DNA of 64,000 nucleotides from UBA2020 sp964551435 (lineage in GTDB: Bacteria > Pseudomonadota > Alphaproteobacteria > Micavibrionales > UBA2020). The translations under genes and the position numbers were made by a program. The DNA lies in the NCBI GenBank assembly GCA_964551435.1, contig CAZKBS010000003.1, positions 150,325 to 214,324 of the forward strand. The letters are read 5' to 3'. The notes beneath the pieces were generated by a model. It did no database searches and was not told the origin of the DNA. It saw only the letters and a program-made list of their open reading frames with translations. This document shows positions 26,536 to 37,990 of the stretch, in pieces (within the stretch, counting starts at the first letter, position 1; the number at the start of each line of letters is the position of its first letter).

Positions 26536-27441
26536 TTAGCGGTTGAAAGGGCTCACACGCAAGGCTGGCCTGTCGCCGCGGAGCACGCCGGCCGTATCTT
26601 CGGGCAGATAGGGTGCCATCTGCTGCACCAGCCCCGCCAGATTCGCATCTGCCCCTGCCTGCGCCTTGACCGCGGCGGTCTGGATGGCGCGCAGGCCCGT
26701 GCCGACCTCCGTCTGCATTTTGCCGACGGTATCCAGAATGCCCGTCATTTTGTCGACGGCTTCATCGAGTTTTTGCATGTTCAGATAGCTGGTAAAGGCG
26801 CCCATAAACCCGCCCGCCATATCGACAAACAGATCGAGCGTATTGCCGAAGCCCAGATCCTTGGCGAGTTGCACGTCCTGCTTCTGCGCATCGCGTAGTT
26901 TGCCGTTGAGCGCCTGAATACTCTCCCCCGCCGCGCGGATCGCCTCTTTGGCTTCGTCGGTTTCGAAATACGACAGCAGGCTGATGCCTTTGTTATTGGC
27001 AGCCATGTCCATCAGCTCCATATCGCTCGCCTCGTCCGCTTCTTTGATGGCGATACGCAATTTGGATGCCGTGTCATTGAGGTGTTTTTCGATATCGCCC
27101 AGCGCGGCATAGGTGCGCTTGTCATCGGCATTCTGTGATGCCTCGAGCGCCGCCTCGCCCAGCGTGCGGTAGACCTGCGTAGCCGCCTTACGAAGCGTTT
27201 GCTCTTCAGAGGCCTGCAGGTGGTCGAGCTTGCGGATTTTACGCTCCATCGGCGCAATCTTCACCGCTTTGGTAAAGGCATGTCCCAGTTTGCCGAAAAT
27301 CCCCTCGGGCGTTTGCGCGTGAAAAGCGGCGACGGTTTCCGCCAGCGGCGCGCGGGCTTGCTGCCAGACGTCTTTTTGTGCGGCGAAGCTTTGTGCGGCG
27401 GTCGACCACGTTGCATCGGCATGGATAATCGCATTTTTCAT
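26536..27441 (-). CDS. Hypothetical helical protein, 301 residues
   Basis: Start taken at ATG 27441 (MKNAIIHADATW) with AAGG upstream; the frame is open further but without ribosome site. The protein is nearly all predicted helix, rich in Ala, Lys, Glu and Gln, with long amphipathic stretches (RKLDHLQASEEQTLRKAATQ, YAALGDIEKHLNDTASKLRI). It has no signal peptide; one Gly/Phe/Met-rich stretch (LFVDMAGGFMGAFTSYLNMQ) is moderately hydrophobic. The layout is reminiscent of coiled-coil envelope-stress or toxin-resistance proteins such as TelA, but I do not recognise a family. A good promoter overlapped by an inverted repeat lies upstream, so expression is probably regulated. Confidence 0.7.
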   Translation of the reverse strand: MKNAIIHADATWSTAAQSFAAQKDVWQQARAPLAETVAAFHAQTPEGIFGKLGHAFTKAVKIAPMERKIRKLDHLQASEEQTLRKAATQVYRTLGEAALEASQNADDKRTYAALGDIEKHLNDTASKLRIAIKEADEASDMELMDMAANNKGISLLSYFETDEAKEAIRAAGESIQALNGKLRDAQKQDVQLAKDLGFGNTLDLFVDMAGGFMGAFTSYLNMQKLDEAVDKMTGILDTVGKMQTEVGTGLRAIQTAAVKAQAGADANLAGLVQQMAPYLPEDTAGVLRGDRPALRVSPFNR

Positions 27442-27539
27442 GACACACCTTGTTTCTGGCCTGCCCCCTGCCCGCGCATCGTTGTCGGGCCGCCGTTTCG
27501 CCAGCGGGGGAAGATTCGCTTTTTTATGAATGCGCGTGA

Positions 27540-27581
27540 ATCCTAAGCTAGGCCACAAATTATGTCAAATAAAATTGACAT
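27540..27581 (-). promoter_or_regulatory. Promoter with overlapping inverted repeat (helical protein gene)
   Basis: On the minus strand TTGACA (27563-27568), a 17-base spacer and TAGGAT (27540-27545) form a sigma-70-type promoter. The -35 box lies in a 7-bp perfect inverted repeat, ATGTCAA (27562-27568) and TTGACAT (27575-27581), separated by six bases: a repressor-operator-like arrangement. Confidence 0.6.
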
Positions 27582-27588
27582 CTTTCCC

Positions 27589-29070
<1,482 letters not shown>

Positions 29071-29093
29071 GAAGCGAACTCCGCTGTTGATGA

Positions 29094-30629
29094 TTATTTT
29101 GCCTTGGGCTTGGCCAGCAGTTTGCGTACGAATTTGGCAACGCGTTTTTGCGTTTCCTCCGACGCATGCAGGCCCAGTTTGGAGCGACGCCAGAAAATAT
29201 CATCTGCCGTCATCGCCCATTCATTGGCGACCAGATAGCGGATTTCCGCTTCGTAAATGCCATCGCCGAAATCCTCACCCATGTCCGCCATGCGCTTGCA
29301 GCCGCGCAAAATCGTGCGCACGCGCGATCCGTAAGCCCGCGCAAGGCGCAGCGCCAGAGATTCCGGTAGCCAGTTGAATTCGCGCCGCAGCGTTTTGACG
29401 AAGGTTTCGAAATTCAGCCCCGATGCCTCCGCCCCCGGCAGCACGGCATCCGCCGTCCACGCGCCGCGCCCGCGACCGAGACGTTCGACCACCTGATCGC
29501 CCGCCTTTTCCGACAGCTTGCGGAAGGTCGTGATCTTCCCGCCGTAAATCGACAGAATGGGCGCGCCTTTATATTCTTCGATATCCAGCACGTAATCGCG
29601 CGTGACCGCCTTGGCATCGGACGCGCCGTCATCCAGCAGCGGGCGCACGCCGCTGTATGTCCACTGCACGTCTTCCGGCTTCACAGGTTTGCGCAGCCAG
29701 CTGCTGACGGCTTCACAGAGATATTCGACTTCTTCCATCGAAATCCGCACCTCTTCGATATCGCCGTGATATTCGATGTCGGTGGTGCCTATCAGGGTGA
29801 ATTTCTTTTCATACGGAATAGCAAAAACGATGCGCCCGTCGCCGTTTTGCAGGATATAGGCATGGTCGCCCTGATAAAGTTTGGGCACAATGATATGGCT
29901 GCCCTTGACCCAGCGGATTTTGTATTTCTGCGGCACCGTATCGCCGCCGTGGCCCACGATATCCAGCGTCTTGGTCACCCACGGCCCCGCCGCGTTCACC
30001 ACCATTTGCGCATGGATTTTATAGGTTTCTTCGGTCACGTGGTCATAGAATGTCGCCGTCCAGCCGTCATGCTTGTCGCGCTTGGCTAGATGGGTGCATT
30101 CAGTGCGTGTCAAAATCGTCGCGCCGCGTTCTGCCGCATCCAGCGCCGCCAGCACGACCAGCCGCGTATCTTCGACCCAGCAGTCGGAATAGCTGAAGCC
30201 GCGTTTGAACGTATTTTTGAGCGGCTGGCCGAAACGCGTCCCCGCCAGATCCAGCCCCTTGGATTTCGGCAGCGTACGTCGCCCCCCGATGTAATCATAA
30301 AGAAACAAGCCAAGGCGGATAAGCCACCACGGACGCAGCTTCGCATGGTGCGGCAGCACGAAGGTCAGCGGCCAGATGATATGCGGCGCGGCGCGCAGCA
30401 GCACTTCGCGTTCCTTCAGCGCATCGCGCACCAGAGCGAATTCGTAATATTCCAGATAGCGCAGACCGCCATGGATCAGCTTGGTGCTGGCGGCGGAGGT
30501 GGCGGAGGCCAAATCGTCCTTTTCGCACAAAACCACGCTCAGCCCGCGGCCCGCCAGGTCACGCGCAATACCGGCACCGTTTACGCCGCCGCCGATGACG
30601 AGTACATCCGTTTCCCTGAGTTTGACCAC
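29094..30629 (-). CDS. glpD: Glycerol-3-phosphate dehydrogenase (quinone)
   Basis: A 511-residue FAD enzyme of the inner membrane that oxidises glycerol-3-phosphate to dihydroxyacetone phosphate. VLVIGGGVNGAGIARDLAGRG is the FAD-binding start; STKLIHGGLRYLE and YGGKITTFRKLSEKAGD are the two GlpD/GlpA signatures. It starts with GTG at 30629, with GCGGAT nearby as a weak ribosome site. It shares a transcription unit with glpK. Confidence 0.96.
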   Translation of the reverse strand: MVKLRETDVLVIGGGVNGAGIARDLAGRGLSVVLCEKDDLASATSAASTKLIHGGLRYLEYYEFALVRDALKEREVLLRAAPHIIWPLTFVLPHHAKLRPWWLIRLGLFLYDYIGGRRTLPKSKGLDLAGTRFGQPLKNTFKRGFSYSDCWVEDTRLVVLAALDAAERGATILTRTECTHLAKRDKHDGWTATFYDHVTEETYKIHAQMVVNAAGPWVTKTLDIVGHGGDTVPQKYKIRWVKGSHIIVPKLYQGDHAYILQNGDGRIVFAIPYEKKFTLIGTTDIEYHGDIEEVRISMEEVEYLCEAVSSWLRKPVKPEDVQWTYSGVRPLLDDGASDAKAVTRDYVLDIEEYKGAPILSIYGGKITTFRKLSEKAGDQVVERLGRGRGAWTADAVLPGAEASGLNFETFVKTLRREFNWLPESLALRLARAYGSRVRTILRGCKRMADMGEDFGDGIYEAEIRYLVANEWAMTADDIFWRRSKLGLHASEETQKRVAKFVRKLLAKPKAK

Positions 30630-30726
30630 TTATCCGCTTTGCTGCCAGAATGTTTAAAGACTAAACCCCTGATATAAAAGCGGAAGCCAGCCGATAAGGC
30701 AACAGTTTTATGCCCGCCGCACGGGC

Positions 30727-32013
30727 TTATTGGTCAGAATCCTTTTCATCCCCTGCATCCGCGTCTGTGGACGTGGCCTCCTGCTGCTCGCGCAGCTGCC
30801 GGCGCTCCAGCGCGCGCTCCAATACCTGACGCACAGTGTCTTCCTGCAAGGGCTTGCTGATGAAGGCCGCGGTATCGGGCACGCGCAGGCCCTTTTCCGC
30901 ACCCAAAAACGGATAACCGCTCATATAAATCACGTTGGTTTGCGGACGCCGCCGCGCAAAAATATCGGCCAAGGCGATGCCGTCCATTTCCGGCATCACC
31001 ACATCGGTCAGCAGAAAATCAATCTCGCCCATGAAATCCCGCTGAAGGGCGAAGGCTTCGTTACCGTTGCCCGCGCGCAGGACTTTCATCTCGAACCCCT
31101 CCATCATCAGGGCGAGGATGTTTTGCAGCTCCGGCTCGTCCTCTGCCAGCAGGACGGTGCACCCACGCAATCCGCCGCCTTCGCGCCGCCAGCGTGCGGC
31201 CAGTGTCGGCGCGGCGGCATCCGCCGCGGCCTGCGGCAGATAGACATGCACCGCCGTCCCCTCGCCCGGTCGCGACCTGACATCAATCGCGCCGCCCAGC
31301 TGCTCGACGATGCCATAGACAACCGCCAGCCCCATGCCGGTGCCGCGGCCGCGTTCTTTGGTTGAATAAAAGGGCTCGAAGATATGCGGCAACACAGAAG
31401 GTGAAATGCCGCAGCCGTTATCGGTGACGCTGAGGCGTATATATTCCTGCCCGCCGCCGCGCGCGCGCAGCGCATCGGGCAGCGCCCCTTCGCCGCAAGC
31501 CATGCAGGAAATCAAAACATCGCCCCCCGCAGGCAGCGCATCGCGCGCATTGAGCGCAAGGTTCAGCACGATTTGCGACAGGTGGTCTTCGCCCGCCTCC
31601 ACCCACAGCGGACGTGCGGGCAGCGATAAATCAACGCGCACCGCCGCACCGAACAGCGGTTGCAGCAACAGCCGGATACCCGACAGCGCCTTGCAGATAT
31701 CCATGCGTTCCAGTACGCCGACTTTCTGGCGGCCAAAGGCCAGCAGCTGGCGCGTCAGCCCCGCCCCGCGCGCGGTGGCGGCGCGGATACGCTCCAGCTG
31801 TTCGGGGCTGAGCGTGCCGGATTCAAGCTGTTTGAGCGCGAGTTCGGTATGCCCCTCGATAATCGACAGAATATTGTTGAAATCATGCGCGATGCCGCCC
31901 GCCAGCTGGCCAAGCGCTTCGAGTTTCTGCGCATGCAGCTGCATGTCCGGCGCAGATGCAGCCGTATTTTTGCCATCCGGCGCGGACGGGGTTGAGGGTT
32001 TTGCGTCTGTCAC
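30727..32013 (-). CDS. Sensor-less hybrid histidine kinase (CckA-like core)
   Basis: A 428-residue soluble protein. The frame lacks an ATG; GTG at 32013 with GGA 8 bases upstream is chosen, TTG at 32016 being the alternative. After a 25-residue linker comes the dimerisation/phosphorylation helix (QLAGGIAHDFNNILS, His43), then the ATPase domain with ALNARDALP, VTDNGCGI and GRGTGMGLAVVYGIV, then a receiver domain with LLTDVVMPEMDG and a conserved Lys in ISKP. HDFNN with this receiver is the CckA-type core, but there is no membrane segment or PAS domain, so input must come from a partner. No cognate regulator gene is adjacent. Confidence 0.87.
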   Translation of the reverse strand: MTDAKPSTPSAPDGKNTAASAPDMQLHAQKLEALGQLAGGIAHDFNNILSIIEGHTELALKQLESGTLSPEQLERIRAATARGAGLTRQLLAFGRQKVGVLERMDICKALSGIRLLLQPLFGAAVRVDLSLPARPLWVEAGEDHLSQIVLNLALNARDALPAGGDVLISCMACGEGALPDALRARGGGQEYIRLSVTDNGCGISPSVLPHIFEPFYSTKERGRGTGMGLAVVYGIVEQLGGAIDVRSRPGEGTAVHVYLPQAAADAAAPTLAARWRREGGGLRGCTVLLAEDEPELQNILALMMEGFEMKVLRAGNGNEAFALQRDFMGEIDFLLTDVVMPEMDGIALADIFARRRPQTNVIYMSGYPFLGAEKGLRVPDTAAFISKPLQEDTVRQVLERALERRQLREQQEATSTDADAGDEKDSDQ

Positions 32014-32079
32014 CAAAACAATCCATGGTTGTTACTTTATTATTATCAACCACAGGTTGTTTCAAAACCCTTAATGCCA

Positions 32080-32117
32080 AAATAAAACACCCGCCCGTTT
32101 GACGGGGCGGGTGTTTT
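32080..32117 (-). terminator. Intrinsic terminator after the amino-acid dehydrogenase
   Basis: On the minus strand a 13-bp perfect stem (AAAACACCCGCCC with GGGCGGGTGTTTT, 32105-32117 and 32084-32096) is followed by ATTTTGG. It lies about 40 bases past the stop codon. Confidence 0.85.
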
Positions 32118-32155
32118 CACGCCTGATGTTACAACGTGTTATTTTTATCTCCGGC

Positions 32156-33238
32156 TCAGGCCGCTTTGCAGGCTTTCTGGCCTTTGAAGCGCTGTTCCGC
32201 GATGCAGTCGGCCGCTTTCGCGGTGGAGGTGTTTTCCTGCTGCGCGCGTTTGCTGACCAGTTCAACCGTATCGGCGATTTTCGCCACATGGTCCAGCACC
32301 TGCTGGCGGTCATAGGGCTTGCCGGTCTTGCGGGCGAGGAATTCGTAGTACACGGTGATGATACCGCCTGCGTTGATGACGTAGTCCGGCGCATAGAGCA
32401 CGTTCATGCCGCGCAGGACATCGCCGTGGCGCGCTTCGGCCAGCTGGTTGTTGGCGGCACCCGCCACAACTTTCGCCTTCAGACGCGGCAGCGTGTCATC
32501 GTTCAGGATGGCGCCGAGCGCGCAGGGCGCGAAGATATCGGCATCAACGTCATAGATTTCATTCAGGCCGACAACCGCCGCGCCGAATTCTTTTTTCGCC
32601 ATGTCGAGTTTTTCGACCTGAACGTCCGTAACGCTGAGAACCGCGCCATCGGCAGCCAGCAGTTTGCAGAGGTTATAGCCGACGTTGCCAAGACCTTGCA
32701 CGGCGACTTTCACGCCTTGCAGGCTGTCTTTGCCCAGACGCAGGCGCGCCGCAGCCTTGAGGCCCGTGTAAACACCCAGCGCCGTGGTGGGCGACGGATC
32801 GCCGCCGCCATGCGCGCCGTCTTCCATCGGAATACCGACGACGTGTTCGGTGGAGGCATGGATATTGCGCATATCCTCGACCGTCGTGCCGACGTCTTCG
32901 GCAATGATATAGCGGCCAGCGAAGGTATCGACCGCACGGCCCATCGCCTTCATCAGTTCGGGGGTTTTGATTTTGCGGCTGTCGCCGATGATAACCGATT
33001 TACCGCCGCCGAGGGGCAGGCCGGTGATCGCCGATTTATACGTCATGCCGCGCGACAGGCGCAGGACGTCGTTCAGCGCCTGTTCGTCGTTGTCGTAAGC
33101 CCACATGCGGCAACCGCCGAGCGCAGGGCCGAGATGGGTGTTATGCACGGCGATAATCGCGCGCAGACCCGTCTGGGGACATTGGAAAAAAGAAACCTGT
33201 TCATGCTGGTCGAATTCTTTGTGGCTGAAAACGGACAT
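32156..33238 (-). CDS. Leucine dehydrogenase-type (Glu/Leu/Phe/Val) dehydrogenase
   Basis: A 360-residue NAD-dependent amino-acid dehydrogenase. ATG 33238 has GGGAG upstream and gives the typical leucine dehydrogenase length. GGCRMWAYDNDEQALNDVLR and LPLGGGKSVI (catalytic Lys region) define the family; VAVQGLGNVGYNLCKLL is the NAD-binding motif. It deaminates branched-chain or related amino acids to 2-oxo acids, or runs in reverse; which substrate is preferred cannot be read from sequence. The neighbour acetoacetate-CoA ligase would suit leucine or ketone-body breakdown. Confidence 0.9.
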   Translation of the reverse strand: MSVFSHKEFDQHEQVSFFQCPQTGLRAIIAVHNTHLGPALGGCRMWAYDNDEQALNDVLRLSRGMTYKSAITGLPLGGGKSVIIGDSRKIKTPELMKAMGRAVDTFAGRYIIAEDVGTTVEDMRNIHASTEHVVGIPMEDGAHGGGDPSPTTALGVYTGLKAAARLRLGKDSLQGVKVAVQGLGNVGYNLCKLLAADGAVLSVTDVQVEKLDMAKKEFGAAVVGLNEIYDVDADIFAPCALGAILNDDTLPRLKAKVVAGAANNQLAEARHGDVLRGMNVLYAPDYVINAGGIITVYYEFLARKTGKPYDRQQVLDHVAKIADTVELVSKRAQQENTSTAKAADCIAEQRFKGQKACKAA

Positions 33239-33487
33239 TGGGGGACTCCCTTCGCTCGACGCTTTTTTGTTGACGGTGACAGTGAACTGGTTTCGCTTTC
33301 GCACATCGACAATAGCTTTGCAACAAACTTGCACTGCAACAACGCCCGCGCGAAACGCTTTTAACCGAAAGTTTCACGCGCGCGGTTTTTTTTAGAAATA
33401 AAAAATACGCGCCGGACATGCGGCGGCGCACAACAGGCAGGTCAGCGGCGCAGACGCGCCGATGCTGCACATGCACAACATGCGGTA

Positions 33488-34017
33488 TCAGGGTACGACG
33501 ATATGCGAGTCTTTGAGTCCCTGCGGCTTGAATTCGCGCGGGCCGCCGGCGGCGACGGGGCGCGGCGCGAAACGGCCCATGCTGATCAGCCGGTCATACA
33601 TCACAATCGCGCCGGCCACGCCGACGTTGACGCAGAATTTCATGGGGATTTTGATGGCATGGTCGCAGCGCGCGAGCATTTTATCCGACACATTGCCCAT
33701 TTCACGGCCCAGCACGTAAACCGCGCGCGTGGGGTGGCGGAAACTTGGCAAATCGACCGCGCCCTCGATCAGCTCCACCGCCACCATCTGGGTATTGGCA
33801 GGCAGCGTCATATCTTCGACAGATGCGAAATTATAAAACGGCAGATGCCCGAAAGCATCCGAAGTGTCGGAGCCGCGCATGCCGAACACATCCACCTCGG
33901 GATCGACGGTGAAGAAGAAACTCGCGCCGAAAGAATGCGCCGAGCGCAGCAAATTGCCGACGTTCATCGGCTTCGATATCCCCTCGACGCCGATGCCGAA
34001 AAATCCGCGGGTCATGT

Positions 34018-34021
<4 letters not shown>
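33488..34021 (-). CDS. SpoU-type RNA 2'-O-methyltransferase
   Basis: A 177-residue SPOUT-fold protein. Motif 1 is NVGNLLRSAHSFGA with the catalytic Arg, motif 2 VLGREMGNVSDKML and motif 3 MKFCVNVGVAGAIVMYDRL. No separate RNA-binding domain is present, so it is a minimal TrmH/TrmL-like enzyme; tRNA or rRNA target unknown. Start overlaps the acetoacetate-CoA ligase stop (ATGA). Confidence 0.92.
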
Positions 34022-35997
<1,976 letters not shown>

Positions 35998-36163
35998 GAG
36001 GAAATGTCTCCTTGCGTCGTCAAAAATGTGTCTGGATAAACGGCGGTATCATACATGCTGCACCGCGATGCTGCCACAGGGAATCGCCGCTTTTACGGCA
36101 AATAATGGCGAAAAAAGCGCGGTTTTGCTTGCGCTGGCGCCCCGCCGCGCCGCAGAATGCGTC

Positions 36164-36766
36164 ATGCAAAAAAACAAACCCACCGCCCTGCCCGCCGAAG
36201 CCCGTTTCCCCGCCACCCGCCGTGCACTGGGCGATGCGGATTTTGCAAAACTGGCCGCGGCGGCCGATGCGGCCCGTGATATTCCCGCGCTGCTGCGCAA
36301 AGACCCCGCATGGGCGGGGATAGCGCGCAAAATGCCGTGGCTTTCGGATGTCGCGTGGATGGAACAGCTGGCGCATGGTGCAATTGCCAAAACGCCCCTG
36401 CCCGCACTGGATACCGCAGGGCTGGAGAAAGCCGCGCGCGACCCGATGCAGCTGAATATCTACTTGCAGCCGCATGTGGAACTGCTCAGAAGCGAGTGGG
36501 ATATCCCCGCGCTCTGGCAAAGCCTTGCCGGCGGCAGCGTGCCGCAAAACCCGCGCGCGCAGGACAGCTTCACGGTGATATACAGCAGCGGCGGCAATGC
36601 CGCCGTCTGGAGCGTCAGCGAGGCTGCCTATATGCTGCTTGAAAACCTGATGTCATCGCCGAATTTCGCCATGGCCGCCAGCGCCGCGCTGCGCATCGAC
36701 AGCGGCTTCGCGCTGGACCGTTTTCTGGCCCTGCTGGTGCAGCAGCAATTGCTGGTACAAAAATAA
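36164..36766 (+). CDS. BufC/HvfC-like (DUF2063) protein, short form
   Basis: Start is uncertain: ATG 36164 (MQKNKPTALP, 200 residues) is taken, with earlier in-frame ATGs reaching back to 35996. FPATRRALGDADFAKLAAAA, then MPWLSDVAWMEQLAHGAI, PHVELLRSEWDIPALWQSL and VWSVSEAAYMLLENLM match the order of the C-terminal half of the DUF2063 family, in which HvfC/BufC works beside a MNIO peptide-modifying enzyme. The N-terminal part of that family is not seen, and no MNIO partner gene or small Cys-rich precursor is nearby. The family call is by eye and moderate. Confidence 0.6.
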   Translation: MQKNKPTALPAEARFPATRRALGDADFAKLAAAADAARDIPALLRKDPAWAGIARKMPWLSDVAWMEQLAHGAIAKTPLPALDTAGLEKAARDPMQLNIYLQPHVELLRSEWDIPALWQSLAGGSVPQNPRAQDSFTVIYSSGGNAAVWSVSEAAYMLLENLMSSPNFAMAASAALRIDSGFALDRFLALLVQQQLLVQK

Positions 36767-36783
36767 CCGAAAAAAAAGCGGCG

Positions 36784-37632
36784 TTATTTCGGCCCGCCGA
36801 ACAGCGGCTTGGATTTCGCGTTTTTGACGTTCCACTGCGGGTTTTCCGGCAGATCGTCGTTGGCTGGCACGGGCGGGAATTTGTTCGCACCGTATTTGGA
36901 ACCGTCAAACGGACGCCAGTCGCCTTCTTTTTGCGCAAGACGGTCCATCAGCGCGATGACCGCCGGCAGATTGGCAATCATGCCCAGGTGGCCGGAGCGC
37001 ACTTCGATATTTTCCGTCTTGGGCGCGGCGGGGTTCAGGCAGCTTTCCCACCACACGATACCGTCAAGCTTTGAGTAAATACCCGTCGTCGGAACGGGCG
37101 GCGGCGTCGCGCCGCGGACTTGCAGATCAAGGTTTTCATGTTCAGACTTCGGATTGAACATCTCATAAAGACGCTCCAGCGCCGGCGAGGACGACCCCGG
37201 CTTGCCCACCATCCCCGCAGGCGTGCCGAGCGTAACAACCGCGCGCACCATCTCAGGGAATTCGCGCGCCAGTTCGCGCGCAAAAATGCCGCCAAGGCTA
37301 TGGCCGACCAGCGTGACTTTCTGTCCGCCGCTTTCCTCGAAGATTTTTTGCAGCTGTTCGCGCAGGTGTTTGGCCGCGCGTTCGTCGAAACCGGTATTCA
37401 TCCCGCCTTCCCAGGCATGGACGTCATAACCCTGTTCCTTGATGGCCCCCCGCAGGGTGGCCGTGTAATTGTCGTCGGTCAAAAAACCGGGCAGCACCAG
37501 CACCGGATGGCCGTCGCCCTTGGGCAGGCTGTCCTTGACGCCGTTCCAGCCCATGCGAAATGTCGCAAGATCGATCATCAGACGCGGCATTTCGTTGGTG
37601 GCATTGAACATCTGGATCAGTCGCTTGGTCAT
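36784..37632 (-). CDS. Alpha/beta hydrolase, PGAP1/lipase-like
   Basis: A 282-residue hydrolase starting at ATG 37632 (MTKRLIQMF). GHPVLVLPGFLTDDNYT is the oxyanion strand, LVGHSLGGIFARELAREFPE the nucleophile elbow with the catalytic Ser, and RSGHLGMIAN carries the likely catalytic His. It is closely similar to the gene at 55316-56206 along its whole length, including the conserved PPPVPTT segment. No signal peptide. Probably an esterase or lipase acting on an envelope or storage lipid; this is inference. Confidence 0.85.
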   Translation of the reverse strand: MTKRLIQMFNATNEMPRLMIDLATFRMGWNGVKDSLPKGDGHPVLVLPGFLTDDNYTATLRGAIKEQGYDVHAWEGGMNTGFDERAAKHLREQLQKIFEESGGQKVTLVGHSLGGIFARELAREFPEMVRAVVTLGTPAGMVGKPGSSSPALERLYEMFNPKSEHENLDLQVRGATPPPVPTTGIYSKLDGIVWWESCLNPAAPKTENIEVRSGHLGMIANLPAVIALMDRLAQKEGDWRPFDGSKYGANKFPPVPANDDLPENPQWNVKNAKSKPLFGGPK

Positions 37633-37990
37633 AGAGTCCGTCCCGCTGTTTTTCCAAAAAGATGCGTTATGTTGCGCCCGAATATGCTGCCGCGCAAGAA
37701 AAAACTCATTTTTGTGCACCGCACACAAGAAAATTTCTTAATTCCGCGCCCCTCGCGCGCAGCATTCTTGCGTGAAAGCGCAACGATGTTTCAGCGCAAA
37801 AAAAGCGGCCGCAGCGGGCAAATGGTCACGGGTTGTTAACCTGTTTATGGGATGCTTTACGTAGGGGAAATGCCCCGCCCGTTTGACCTTATATGCACCT
37901 GTAGCCCGAAAGCATGTGAACAAAGACCGGCGCGGCACCATGGGGATGGTGACAACAATAAAAAAATGCGCACAGGATTGCCGCAAATAA
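37633..37990. other. Divergent intergenic region
   Basis: 358 bases between the alpha/beta hydrolase (minus) and the TPR gene (plus). It is more AT-rich than its surroundings in places and must carry both promoters, but I see no convincing -35/-10 pair, RNA or repeat. Confidence 0.5.
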
